Source: Amycolatopsis pithecellobii (GTDB lineage Bacteria; Actinomycetota; Actinomycetes; Mycobacteriales; Pseudonocardiaceae). Taken from it: 61,569 bases of DNA. The notes beneath the pieces were generated by a model that saw only the letters and a list, made by a program, of their open reading frames with translations, was not told where the DNA came from and did not search any database. Both the position numbers and the translations under genes were made by a program. Positions 52,553-61,483 of the stretch are shown piece by piece. The first letter of the stretch is position 1. Each line of letters begins with the position of its first letter. The stretch covers positions 1 to 61,569 of the forward strand of contig NZ_WMBA01000050.1 of assembly GCF_009707865.1 (NCBI RefSeq). The letters are read 5' to 3'.

Positions 52553-53248
52553 GTGAATACGGGCCACAGTCAGTACTTCCGCACTCCCAAGCCACGCCCG
52601 ATCCGGCCGCCGAAGCTCCATCACGCGACCTTCATGACGATGGACGTGGACGCCATGGTTTCCTTCTACGAGCTGGTCGCCGGGCTGCAGCCGGTCTACT
52701 ACGCGCAGCACGCGGCGTGGCTCACCAACGACGACGCGAACCACCGCATCGCGCTGCTGCGGCTGCCCGGTGTGCACCCGCCGGTCGACAAGCCGCACAG
52801 CGCCGGACTCCACCACACCGCGTTCGAATACGACACCTTCGACGGGTGGATCGACAACTATGTGCGCCTGCGAGACGCCGGTGTCCTGCCGACCGTCTGC
52901 CTTGATCACGGCATGACGATGTCGATGTATTACCAGGATCCCGATGGGAACGGCGTGGAGATCCAGGTCGACGTGTTCGGTGACTGGGCGGCGTCGAAGG
53001 AATGGATGTGGGCTTCGCAAGAGTTCAGCGAGGACCAGATCGGGCCACAGTTCGATCCGGAAGAGCTCGTCGCCGCCTACCGATCGGGCGCGACCAGCGC
53101 GGAAATACACACCCGCGCACGCAAAGGCGAATTCGCCCCTGAGCAGCCCCGCACGGTGCTCACGTTGGACGATCCCTGGCCCGCCAGGATTTCTTCGGAT
53201 CCCTCGCTCGCCGATGGTGTTCCCGCACCCGCAGACTCGAAGGCCTGA
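52553..53248 (+). CDS. VOC-family protein, extradiol-dioxygenase-like
   Basis: It is a vicinal-oxygen-chelate metalloprotein whose relatives cleave catecholic rings. The 231-residue protein has the ligand set expected for a 2-His-1-Glu iron site: LHHATFMTMDVDAMVSFYEL, AGLHHTAFEYDTFDGWIDNY and DPDGNGVEIQVDVFGDWA. The C-terminal part (EELVAAYRSGATSAEIHTRA) is typical of this single-module group. The GTG start follows gaggaggtggtccc. It opens the operon that continues with the FAH hydrolase. The substrate is unknown. Confidence 0.87.
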   Translation: MNTGHSQYFRTPKPRPIRPPKLHHATFMTMDVDAMVSFYELVAGLQPVYYAQHAAWLTNDDANHRIALLRLPGVHPPVDKPHSAGLHHTAFEYDTFDGWIDNYVRLRDAGVLPTVCLDHGMTMSMYYQDPDGNGVEIQVDVFGDWAASKEWMWASQEFSEDQIGPQFDPEELVAAYRSGATSAEIHTRARKGEFAPEQPRTVLTLDDPWPARISSDPSLADGVPAPADSKA

Positions 53249-53254
53249 ACCACG

Positions 53255-54115
53255 ATGCGTATCGCGAATCTCTCCCAGCGGGCCGTGCTGATCACGGACA
53301 GCACGACAGCCGTCGATATAGCCGAGGCGAGTGCCGGGCGATTCGGTCCGTCGCCACGGCAGGTGTTCGAACAGTGGGATGCCTTCACGGCGTGGGCCGA
53401 AACCGCGGATTTGAGCGGTGGTAAGGCTTTCGAACCGGCGGACCTCGGCGCTCCGGTCCCCGATCCGCAGCAGGTGTTCGCCATCGGGCTCAACTACCGT
53501 GACCACGCCGACGAGGCACAGCTCGCACATCCCGAACATCTCGTCGTGTTCACGAAATTCGCGTCCTCGCTGGCCGGGCCGAATGTGACCGTTGAGCTGC
53601 CGAGCGAAAGCGTGGACTACGAAACCGAGCTTGTCGTGGTCATCGGCCGCGAGACCCACCAGGCCGATCTCGAGACCGCGGCTGCTGCGATCGCCGGCTA
53701 CTCCGTCGGCCAGGATTACAGCGACCGGGGTGTCCAGCTGCGCGGCCCCGCGCCCCAGTTCAGCCTGGGCAAGTCGTTTCCCCACTTCGGGCCGTTCGGG
53801 CCTGCCGTGGTGACAGGTGACGAACTCGACGATCCCGGAAAGCTGCGGATCACAGCGGTCCTGGCGGGGCCGAGCGCAGGAGAAGCCGGGACCCGCACGG
53901 TGCAGGACGGCACCACTGCGGACCTCATTTTTCCTGTTGATCGCATCATTTCCGACCTCTCTCAGGTCGTGACGCTGCATCCCGGCGACGTGATCTTCAC
54001 GGGTACGCCCGCCGGCGTGGGCCAACCCCGCGGCCTCTTTCTCGAACCCGGCGACACGCTGACGAGCACGATCGACGGTATCGGCACGATGACGAACAGA
54101 TTCACGTCGCGATGA
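53255..54115 (+). CDS. Fumarylacetoacetate hydrolase-family protein
   Basis: FAH-family enzymes cleave C-C bonds of beta-diketo acids, or isomerise or decarboxylate related acids, with Mg2+ or Mn2+. The 286-residue protein has FAIGLNYRDHADEAQL, the metal ligands in VDYETELVVVIG, the DYSDRGVQLRGP region and DVIFTGTPAGVGQPRGLFLE. Conserved residues are intact. The ATG lies 6 bp after the VOC gene stop and the stop overlaps the acetoacetate-CoA ligase start by 4 bp. Together they suggest ring cleavage, then hydrolysis that releases acetoacetate; this is inference. Confidence 0.89.
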   Translation: MRIANLSQRAVLITDSTTAVDIAEASAGRFGPSPRQVFEQWDAFTAWAETADLSGGKAFEPADLGAPVPDPQQVFAIGLNYRDHADEAQLAHPEHLVVFTKFASSLAGPNVTVELPSESVDYETELVVVIGRETHQADLETAAAAIAGYSVGQDYSDRGVQLRGPAPQFSLGKSFPHFGPFGPAVVTGDELDDPGKLRITAVLAGPSAGEAGTRTVQDGTTADLIFPVDRIISDLSQVVTLHPGDVIFTGTPAGVGQPRGLFLEPGDTLTSTIDGIGTMTNRFTSR

Positions 54116-56085
54116 ACGACACCACAGCCCACGGCGAGACGATTCTGTGGGAGCCGGAAGCCGACGCGATGGCCGGCCTGATGGGGAGGTTTCTCGCTGC
54201 GGCAGCCGAAGAGTGTGCCGTCGACCTTCCGGACTACCGGTCGGCGCTGGCGTGGTCGACCGACGATATCGCCGGCTTCTGGGACCGGGTCCGCCGTTGG
54301 TTCGATCTCGTCGGCGACTGGCGCGGCCCGGTGCTCACCGACGAGCGCATGCCGGGAGCGAAGTGGTTTCCGCTGTCCCGCCTCAATTACGCCGAGAACG
54401 TCTTACGTCATGCACGAGGCGCGCTTGCCTCACAAGCCGCCATCGTCGATATCGACGAACATGGCCACCAACGCGAAATGTCTTGGCGTGACCTCAGTGA
54501 TCGCGTCGCATCCGTGGCGGCGTCGCTGCGCCGGCTCGGTGTCCGTCGCGGCGATCGCGTGGTGGCCGTGCTGCCGAATGCGCCCGAAGCGATCATCGGC
54601 TTGCTGGCGAGTGCGAGTATCGGTGCGACCTGGTGCATCTGCTCACCCGACCTGTCGGCGACGGCTACCGTCGCGCGGCTCGGTCAGCTCGACCCGAAGG
54701 TGCTTATCGGATCACTCGGGTATCGCTACGGCGGTAAGTGGTTCGATCGGCGCGATCATCTCGATGAGATCGTCGCCCGGCTGCCCTCGCTCGAGCACGT
54801 CATCGAGGTCGGGCAGGACACGACGCGCATGTCTTTCGCGGAGCTGACAGCCGAGCAGGCGGAGCCCGGCTTCGACCGCGTCCCGTTCGACCACCCGTTG
54901 TGGGTCCTGTTCACCTCGGGCACGACAGGCTCGCCGAAGGGGATCGTGCACGGTCACGGCGGCATGGCCCTCGAGGCGGTGAAGGCGTGGGGTCTGCAGT
55001 TCGAGATGACGCCTGAGGACCGCTATTACGTCGCCGCCAACACCTCGTGGATGGTCTGGAACACGCTGCTGGCCAGCCTGATGTCGGGCGCGTCCATCGT
55101 CACCTATGCGGGCTCTCCCACCTTCCCGCGCGTCGACCGGCAGTTCGAGATCGTCGCGAATTCCGGAGCGACGATGTTCGGCACGGGCGCCGCATACCTC
55201 AAAAGGGTCCAGGAAGCCGGCCGATATCCGGGCGGCGAATACGACCTCTCCGCGTTGCGGCTGGTGATGTCGACGGGCTCCACATTGGCGGATGCCACGG
55301 CGAACTGGCTTCATGACACGGTGGGCGCCCGGGCGCGCCTCGCCGATACCAGCGGTGGCACCGATATCTGTTCGGCATTCGTCGGCGGCAATCCGCTGGA
55401 GCCGGTGCGTCTGGGCCGTATGCAAGGCGCGTTCCTCGGGGTGGCGCTGGATGTCTTCGACGAGAGCGGGAAAAGTCTGCGCGATACGGTCGGCGAGCTC
55501 GTCATCACGCGACCGATGCCTGCCATGCCCGTGTCGTTCTGGAACGACCCGGATGGGGCTCGCTATCGCGCCGCGTACTTCGAGGCGTATCCGGACGTGT
55601 GGACACACGGGGACTGGATCACGCTGAGCACCGATGGCACGTGTGAGATCCTGGGGCGCTCCGATGCGACGCTGAACCGGCACGGCATCCGGCTCGGCTC
55701 GTCCGAGATATACGGCGCGCTACAGCCTGTTTCCGGCGTCCTCGACGGGCTCGTCATCGGCGTCGAGCTGCCGGCCGGCGGGTACTGGTTGCCCCTGTTC
55801 GTCGAGTTGGACCAGAGCCGGAACTTCGACGACGCGCTGCGCGAACGAATCACGACAGCCATCCGCTCGAACGCGTCACCGCGCCATGTGCCGGACGAGA
55901 TCATCCCGGTGCCCGCCATCCCGGTGACGCACACGGGCAAGAAAGTCGAGCTGCCGATCAAGAGACTGTTCGCCGGCGCCGATCCGGACGCGATCGATCG
56001 CGGTGCACTGGCGAATCCCGAGGCCATGGACTGGTACATCGACCGGGCGCGCGAGTTCCTGGCGTCCACAAAGGAGAAATCGTGA
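54112..56085 (+). CDS. aacS: Acetoacetate-CoA ligase
   Basis: It activates acetoacetate to acetoacetyl-CoA with ATP. The 657-residue protein belongs to the acyl-adenylate-forming family: LFTSGTTGSPKGIVHGHGG (A3), DTSGGTDICSAFVGGNPLEP, LGRSDATLNRHGIRLGSSEI and the catalytic lysine in PVTHTGKKVELPIKRLF. The N-terminal ACAS_N region (FWDRVRRWFDLV; LNYAENVLRHA) is typical of AacS, and the length matches the family norm. The ATG overlaps the FAH stop. It links the pathway to central metabolism through thiolase. Confidence 0.93.
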   Translation: MNDTTAHGETILWEPEADAMAGLMGRFLAAAAEECAVDLPDYRSALAWSTDDIAGFWDRVRRWFDLVGDWRGPVLTDERMPGAKWFPLSRLNYAENVLRHARGALASQAAIVDIDEHGHQREMSWRDLSDRVASVAASLRRLGVRRGDRVVAVLPNAPEAIIGLLASASIGATWCICSPDLSATATVARLGQLDPKVLIGSLGYRYGGKWFDRRDHLDEIVARLPSLEHVIEVGQDTTRMSFAELTAEQAEPGFDRVPFDHPLWVLFTSGTTGSPKGIVHGHGGMALEAVKAWGLQFEMTPEDRYYVAANTSWMVWNTLLASLMSGASIVTYAGSPTFPRVDRQFEIVANSGATMFGTGAAYLKRVQEAGRYPGGEYDLSALRLVMSTGSTLADATANWLHDTVGARARLADTSGGTDICSAFVGGNPLEPVRLGRMQGAFLGVALDVFDESGKSLRDTVGELVITRPMPAMPVSFWNDPDGARYRAAYFEAYPDVWTHGDWITLSTDGTCEILGRSDATLNRHGIRLGSSEIYGALQPVSGVLDGLVIGVELPAGGYWLPLFVELDQSRNFDDALRERITTAIRSNASPRHVPDEIIPVPAIPVTHTGKKVELPIKRLFAGADPDAIDRGALANPEAMDWYIDRAREFLASTKEKS

Positions 56086-56852
56086 TGAGCGCGGGAAACG
56101 CGAAGGTGTTCATCGTCACCGGTGGGCTCGGCGGGATCGGCGGCGAGGCAGCGCGTTTACTCGCCGAGTCCGGGGCGCATGTCGTCGTGACGGATGTGGT
56201 CGAAACGGGCGGCGCCGCTTTCGCCGCGGAGCTCTCCGCTGACGGGCCTGAAGCGTTCTTCGTCCAAGCCGACCTCACCGAGGAGGACGAGGTGCGCGCA
56301 CTCGTCGAAAGCACGGTCGAGCGTTTCGGGCGCCTGGACGGCGCGTTCAACAACGCGGGAGTGACCCAGCACGAGAAACCGCTTGTCGAGCTGACCACCG
56401 ACGATTTCATCCGCGTGATGCGCCTCAATGTCGTCGGGACATTCCATTGCCTCAAGCATGAAATGCGGGCGATGACCGGCGGAGGGTCCATTGTGAACAC
56501 TTCCTCCGCACTCGGTGTGATGGCATTGCCGAACAGAGCGGACTACATCGCGTCGAAGCATGCCGTTTGCGGATTGACACGTGCCGCGGCGGTCGAAGGC
56601 GCGCCGCTCGGCATCCGGGTCAACGCGATCCTCCCTGGCTCGATACGCACGGCGATGGCCGAGGCCGTTTTCGGGTCGACGGAGTCCGCGGCGTACCTCG
56701 AGCGGGCGGCCGGCCTCCATCTGCTGGGCCGGCCGGGCGAACCGGTGGAGATCGGCCATGCGGCGCGGTGGTTGCTGTCCGACGAGGCGTCCTTCATCAC
56801 GGGCGCGCTGATTCCCGTCGAGGGCGGCCTGACCGCGGGCCGACAACCATAA
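56085..56852 (+). CDS. Short-chain dehydrogenase/reductase (SDR)
   Basis: It is a classical NAD(P)-dependent SDR. The protein of about 255 residues has the cofactor motif TGGLGGIG, DVVETGG (the acidic residue after the second strand suggests NAD), NNAG, the catalytic serine in NTSSALGVM and YIASKHA (YxxxK). I chose the ATG at 56085, eight bases after aaaggag; the GTG just before it (56082) is also possible. It overlaps the ligase stop. The substrate, an alcohol or ketone of the same pathway, is unknown. Confidence 0.9.
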   Translation: MSAGNAKVFIVTGGLGGIGGEAARLLAESGAHVVVTDVVETGGAAFAAELSADGPEAFFVQADLTEEDEVRALVESTVERFGRLDGAFNNAGVTQHEKPLVELTTDDFIRVMRLNVVGTFHCLKHEMRAMTGGGSIVNTSSALGVMALPNRADYIASKHAVCGLTRAAAVEGAPLGIRVNAILPGSIRTAMAEAVFGSTESAAYLERAAGLHLLGRPGEPVEIGHAARWLLSDEASFITGALIPVEGGLTAGRQP

Positions 56853-56884
56853 CAACTGAGAACTGAGCAAAGGAGCTTGGTGAC

Positions 56885-57931
56885 ATGGACAACTCGGATT
56901 CCGTAATCCGCCGCCGCGCGGCCGCCGGCATTCTCGCGGTGATTGCGATCCTCGCCACGGCTTGTGGCACGACCTCCGGTGCGGCGCCCGCGCCCGGTGA
57001 ACGGTTGTCCCTGGTGGTCGGCACGCGGGACGTCACGGCCTACGCATCATCCCTGTACTGGGCGAAAGCGCAGGGATACTTCGACAAAGAGAACCTCGAC
57101 GTGTCGATCAAGGTCGGAGAGGCAGCGCACACCGCGCAGCTCGTCTCCGGGCAAACGGATCTCTATTGGGGCGCCCAAGGCGGACTGTTCGGGATCATCA
57201 ACTCCGGCAAACCGGTTCAGACGATCTACGGGGTGGACGCAGGAGCGTACGGCTATGTCGTCACCGCGAACAAGGCGATCAAGACACCGGCGGAATGCCG
57301 GACCGTCAGCACTTCGACGCCCGGAACCGTGGTCCACGCATGGACGCGACAACTGGAGAACATCTACCACGTCAAATGGGAACTGTCCCAGCTCACCTCG
57401 GTTCCGGCCGTTGCCGCGAACGTCGTGAGTGGCCACACCGACTGTGCGGTGGGGAATGTCAACTGGTACCAGAGCGCCATCGAGGCAGGCCAGCTCGCGG
57501 TCATCCTCGATCCCGCCGACAAATCGAAACTCCCGCAGGGGTGGCCGACCCTCGGGGTGGAGGACGTCGTCGGTGGACTTCCCGCGACGTTGCACAAAAA
57601 GGCACCGGCCGTCGAGCGGTTCCTGCGGGCCTATGACAAGGCGCGGAAGGACTTCATCGCGGCCGACCCGAAGGGGATCGCGCAGTCACTCATGTCCTTC
57701 GACGCCGCCTGGAAAACCTATGGCTCCGTGGATGTGCTGGCGACCGCGATCGAGGAGTTCCGGCCGTTCCTCAGCCCGAACGACGGCTTCGTCTCCGCCG
57801 AGACCTGGTCGAAGACGCTCGACTTCTTCAAGGCTGGTGGTCTGGACTTCATCTCGCCGGACACCGCCGAGCTCGGCTACGCGAAGGCAGTCGACATGTC
57901 GTACTTCAAGACGGCGATTGGACAACGATGA
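56885..57931 (+). CDS. ABC transporter substrate-binding lipoprotein, SsuA/TauA/NMT1-like
   Basis: It is a substrate-binding protein of the nitrate/sulfonate/taurine/thiamine-precursor class. The 348-residue preprotein has a lipoprotein signal with ATAC ending at C27. YWAKAQGYFDKENLDVSIKV, GQTDLYWGAQGGLFGIINSG and PAVERFLRAYDKARKDFIAA follow. The ATG at 56885 follows aaaggagcttggtgac. The ATPase gene follows with a 4-bp overlap. A small organic acid, aromatic acid or sulfonate is a plausible ligand. Confidence 0.9.
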   Translation: MDNSDSVIRRRAAAGILAVIAILATACGTTSGAAPAPGERLSLVVGTRDVTAYASSLYWAKAQGYFDKENLDVSIKVGEAAHTAQLVSGQTDLYWGAQGGLFGIINSGKPVQTIYGVDAGAYGYVVTANKAIKTPAECRTVSTSTPGTVVHAWTRQLENIYHVKWELSQLTSVPAVAANVVSGHTDCAVGNVNWYQSAIEAGQLAVILDPADKSKLPQGWPTLGVEDVVGGLPATLHKKAPAVERFLRAYDKARKDFIAADPKGIAQSLMSFDAAWKTYGSVDVLATAIEEFRPFLSPNDGFVSAETWSKTLDFFKAGGLDFISPDTAELGYAKAVDMSYFKTAIGQR

Positions 57932-58821
57932 CACCTCCGCTGCAGTTGTCGAAGCGATCCCTGCCGGCCAAACCGTCCGACGGCATCGGGGGCACGACGG
58001 GTGCCTCGATCGAATTCCGCGACGTCGGCTACCGATATCCGAGCGGGCTCGAGGTCATCAAGGGCCTCGACCTCGGTATCGGCCGGGGACAGAGTATCGG
58101 CGTCGTGGGTCCCAGTGGATGCGGGAAGAGCACCGTGCTCAGCCTCATCGCCGGGCTCCGCGAGGCACAGGCAGGACAGGTTCGAGTGGACCCGGACGGC
58201 ACGGGTCGTCACCTGCTCAGCATGGTCTTCCAGAAGGACACCGTGCTGCCGTGGCTGACCGTCGAGCAGAACGTCCGGCTGCACCACACCTTTACGAAGG
58301 CAGGACACGGAAAGCGCTCGCGGCAGTCCCGGCAAGCCTTCGACGAACGGATTCGTGAGCTCATCGCCATGGTCCATCTCGAGGGCTTCGAGAAGGCCTA
58401 TCCCTATCAATTGTCCGGTGGGATGCGCCGGCGAGTGGCGGTACTGACCGCCGTCGCCGCACTTCCCCAGATCCTGCTTCTCGACGAACCGTTCTCCGCG
58501 ATCGACGAGCCCAGCCGCGTGGCCATCCATCAGGACGTGTTCGACATCGTCCGTGAACTCGGGATCACCATGGTGCTGGTGACGCATGACCTGGCGGAGG
58601 CCGCCAGCATGTGCGATCAGGTCTACATCATGGGGCCCCGGCCGACCTGTGTGTTCAGCAAGCACGACGTTCCGTTCGGCGCGCATCGCGACATGATGTC
58701 GTTACGGGAGAGCACCGATTTCCTCGATTTGTACAGCACGCTGTGGCGGGACTTGCACCTTCAGATCACCGCACAACAGGCAGGAGAAGCGACTCGCGTC
58801 GACGGTGAGGTGAACGAGTAA
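57928..58821 (+). CDS. ABC transporter ATPase, SsuB/TauB-like
   Basis: It powers the importer. The 297-residue protein has Walker A GPSGCGKST, the Q-loop region MVFQKDTVLPWLTVEQNVRL, signature LSGGMRRR and Walker B ILLLDEPFSAID, followed by the switch histidine in LVTHDLAEAASMC. The signature reads MRRR, where SsuB proteins usually have MRQR. The N-terminal 25 residues are a low-complexity extension before the domain. It is coupled at both ends (ATGA overlap and TAATG). Confidence 0.92.
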   Translation: MTPPLQLSKRSLPAKPSDGIGGTTGASIEFRDVGYRYPSGLEVIKGLDLGIGRGQSIGVVGPSGCGKSTVLSLIAGLREAQAGQVRVDPDGTGRHLLSMVFQKDTVLPWLTVEQNVRLHHTFTKAGHGKRSRQSRQAFDERIRELIAMVHLEGFEKAYPYQLSGGMRRRVAVLTAVAALPQILLLDEPFSAIDEPSRVAIHQDVFDIVRELGITMVLVTHDLAEAASMCDQVYIMGPRPTCVFSKHDVPFGAHRDMMSLRESTDFLDLYSTLWRDLHLQITAQQAGEATRVDGEVNE

Positions 58822-59699
58822 TGGCGGCAACGAAAGTGGTCGATCAGTCCACTGTGGACCTGGCGGGCCAACGCGCCGGGGATGTGCGCAGGCAACGGCT
58901 GAGCACCCGGTCGAGGAGCGTACGAATCGCGACCCAGGTGCTCGTCGCCGCGGCGGTGCTGCTGGCCTGGCAATACCTTCCGCAGATCGGGAATCTGTCC
59001 GAGTGGCGATTCCTGGATCCGTACTTCATCAGTTCGCCGGAACTGGTCTACGACAGCCTGGTGAAGCTGCTTTTGGGGCGGAGCGGAGTACCTGCCGTCT
59101 GGCCATTCCTGTGGCCGACGTTCTTGGCGTCACTCATCGGACTGGTGATCGCCATGGTCGCCGGCGGGCTGTTCGGCCTGCTGCTCGGAAGCTTCGAGTT
59201 CGCCGGGGCGGTGTTCCGCCCCTTCGTGGTCGCGCTCAACGCGGTGCCCCGCATCGCGCTCATCCCGATCGTGGTGGTGCTCTTCGGCAGCGGCCTGGCC
59301 AGCTCGATCGTCGTCGCCTTCCTCGTGGTGTTCTTCGTGGCGCTGTTCAACGCCTACGAGGGCGCGCGGACCGTCGAGGTGCACGTGCGGCACAACGCGC
59401 GTCTGCTCGGTGCCTCGGGGTGGAACATCATGTGGCGGGTGCGTTTTCCTTACGCGCTCGCCTGGACGCTGTCGAGCCTGCCGGTGGCGGTGAGCTTCGC
59501 GATCGTGTCCGTCGTGACGGGGGAGATCCTCACCGGCGGCGCGGGTATGGGCCTGCTGATCACGACGGCGACCAACGCCTCGAATACCAGCATGACCTTC
59601 GCGGTGATCATCGTCCTGTCCGTCTGCGCCCTGGCGATGCTGCGGGTGGCCGACGAGTTCAAGCGCCGGGTGCTGCATTGGTGGATCCAGGCCGAATGA
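58821..59699 (+). CDS. ABC transporter permease, SsuC/TauC-like
   Basis: It is the channel subunit, presumably a homodimer. The 292-residue protein has six membrane spans, starting with VLVAAAVLLAWQYLPQIG, and the permease coupling loop (RHNARLLGASGWNIMWRVRF; EILTGGAGMGLLITTA). It completes a three-gene importer. Its ATG overlaps the ATPase stop by one base (TAATG). The basic N-terminus (RRQRLSTRSRSVRI) lies on the cytoplasmic side. Confidence 0.92.
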   Translation: MAATKVVDQSTVDLAGQRAGDVRRQRLSTRSRSVRIATQVLVAAAVLLAWQYLPQIGNLSEWRFLDPYFISSPELVYDSLVKLLLGRSGVPAVWPFLWPTFLASLIGLVIAMVAGGLFGLLLGSFEFAGAVFRPFVVALNAVPRIALIPIVVVLFGSGLASSIVVAFLVVFFVALFNAYEGARTVEVHVRHNARLLGASGWNIMWRVRFPYALAWTLSSLPVAVSFAIVSVVTGEILTGGAGMGLLITTATNASNTSMTFAVIIVLSVCALAMLRVADEFKRRVLHWWIQAE

Positions 59700-59730
59700 C
59701 CCCCACGATCATGAACACAGGAGGATCTCG

Positions 59731-60486
59731 ATGAGTACACCCGCCTCCGGCGACGCCGCTCGCGTCGTCGCCGTCACCGGGGCCGGTTCCGGTATCGGGC
59801 TGGCCACCGCATCGGCTTTCGCCGCGGCCGGGATGACCGTCGTCGGGCTCGACCTGCGCGAAGGCCCGCCCAGCGAGGGGGTCGGCTGGATTCCGTGCGA
59901 CGTCGCCGACGACGCTTCGGTGAGCGCCGCGTTCGCCGCTCTCGGCGATGCGCACGGAAAGCTCGACGTCGTGGTCAACAACGCCGGGATCGGGGGGAAG
60001 GGGACGGTCGAGACGGCGACCGACGAAGCGTGGCTCCAGGTCTTCGGCGTCAACGTGTTCGGCGTCGCGCGAGTCAGCCGGCACGCGATTCCCCTTCTGC
60101 GGGCGGGGCACGCGGCCACGATCGTCAATGTGGCGTCCAGTGTCGCCGTCGCCGGGACCCCGCTGCGCGCGGTGTACAGCGCGTCCAAAGGCGCGGTCGC
60201 CGCGCTCACCCGGGCGATGGCCGCCGATCTCGTCGCCGAAGGCATCCGGGTCAACGCGGTCTACCCGGGGCCGGTACACACCGCAGTCACCGGTCGCTAC
60301 GACGCCGATCCGGTTGCCGCGCGGCAGATGCTGACCGCCCGGATGCCGTTCGGGCATCTCATCGGCGCCGACGAGATCGCGCGGGCGATCGTGTACCTCG
60401 CCGATCCCGCCAACCGCTCGCTGACCGGCGCCGAGTTCCGCTATGACGGTGGAACCACCGAGCTGGTCAACTTCGGCACGGCATAA
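59731..60486 (+). CDS. Short-chain dehydrogenase/reductase (SDR), second copy
   Basis: The 251-residue classical SDR has TGAGSGIGLATASAFAAAG, LDLREGP, NNAGIGGKG, the serine block NVASSVAVAG and YSASKGAVAALTRAM. Its C-terminal pattern VYPGPVHTAV is normal. The start at 59731 follows an exact aggagg. It follows the transporter genes by 31 bp and precedes the VOC gene by 31 bp, so it is probably in the same operon. The substrate is unknown and it is not a close duplicate of the SDR at 56085. Confidence 0.9.
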   Translation: MSTPASGDAARVVAVTGAGSGIGLATASAFAAAGMTVVGLDLREGPPSEGVGWIPCDVADDASVSAAFAALGDAHGKLDVVVNNAGIGGKGTVETATDEAWLQVFGVNVFGVARVSRHAIPLLRAGHAATIVNVASSVAVAGTPLRAVYSASKGAVAALTRAMAADLVAEGIRVNAVYPGPVHTAVTGRYDADPVAARQMLTARMPFGHLIGADEIARAIVYLADPANRSLTGAEFRYDGGTTELVNFGTA

Positions 60487-60517
60487 GGCTTTTCGGCTAC
60501 CAAGAAAGGGCAGGAAC

Positions 60518-61483
60518 ATGGCAGGTCTCGTTCAGGTCGCCGTGTGCACGGCGAACATGCCGCGCACGATTCGCACGCTGGTCGAGGTTTTCGGCTTCAC
60601 GAGCGCGGGCGGCCGGCCCCGGTGGGGCGAGTTCGCCGCCCGTCTCCAGCAGTTGCCCAGTGGTGATGACACCGCGGTCATGCTGTGGTGGATGCTCGGA
60701 CGTCAGGAATTCGCGCAGATCGAACTGTTCCACCACTACAACCCTCCGCAGCGGCCCCGGCCCGCGGGGTGGCGGCCGTCGGACCTCGGCTGGGTGCGCT
60801 ACGGCATCACCGTCTCCGACTTCGACGCGGTGCTCGAGCGGCTGAGTGCGGCGGGGGAGTCGACGCTCACCGACCCGGTGACCGTGGACGGGGCGCGGCG
60901 GGTCTGCTTCCGGGAGTCCACATCGGACGTCATCGTCGAGATCATCGAGGAGACCGGGGAGACAGCCGTTCCCGGCGTGCGGCCCGGCCCGGCACTGACC
61001 TATGCCGCGGCGTCGGTGTCGGATCTGGAGCTCGCGCGTCGCCAGATCCGGGAGGTCTTCGGGTTCGCCGAGATCGCGTCCGACGCCCTGCACCGTCCCG
61101 AGCACGAGGCATTGTGGGGACTCGAAGGCGCCCGGCGAACCTGCGCGGTCTTCCAAGCCGGCGAAATGCTGCTCGAGGTGATGGAGTACGAAACCCCCGA
61201 GCCGAAGGCCCCGGCTCCCGGCGCACTCCTGAGCGATCAGGGCTTCATGAACGTCGCCATGGGGTACCGGGATCGCGATGAACTCCTGCGTGCCCGCGAC
61301 GCGTCCGAGCGGCTCGGAATCCGTTCGACAGCCGGGATGCCGGCGGTATCGGGCGGCTTTTATCTGCGTCTCGTGGACAACCTCTCCGTCGAGATGCTGC
61401 TGGCGCCCGAAGAGTTCGCGAGCTCGTTCGGCTTCGAACCGCAGGAGATCGCCCCGCCGGGAAACCCGTTCGCGCGGAAATAA
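60518..61483 (+). CDS. Two-module VOC-family protein
   Basis: The 321-residue protein has two VOC modules (about 1-150 and 160-310). Module 1 begins VQVAVCTANMPRTIRTLVEV with FGFTSAGGRPRWGEFAARL and FAQIELFHHYNPPQ. Module 2 has LTYAAASVSDLELARRQIRE and GFYLRLVDNLSVEMLLAPEE. The usual metal ligands are only partly evident (HHYN, the glutamate in VEMLL), so catalytic activity is uncertain. I chose the ATG at 60518, after aaagggcaggaac. A partial, similar sequence follows at 61499, so the gene may be tandemly duplicated. Confidence 0.8.
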   Translation: MAGLVQVAVCTANMPRTIRTLVEVFGFTSAGGRPRWGEFAARLQQLPSGDDTAVMLWWMLGRQEFAQIELFHHYNPPQRPRPAGWRPSDLGWVRYGITVSDFDAVLERLSAAGESTLTDPVTVDGARRVCFRESTSDVIVEIIEETGETAVPGVRPGPALTYAAASVSDLELARRQIREVFGFAEIASDALHRPEHEALWGLEGARRTCAVFQAGEMLLEVMEYETPEPKAPAPGALLSDQGFMNVAMGYRDRDELLRARDASERLGIRSTAGMPAVSGGFYLRLVDNLSVEMLLAPEEFASSFGFEPQEIAPPGNPFARK

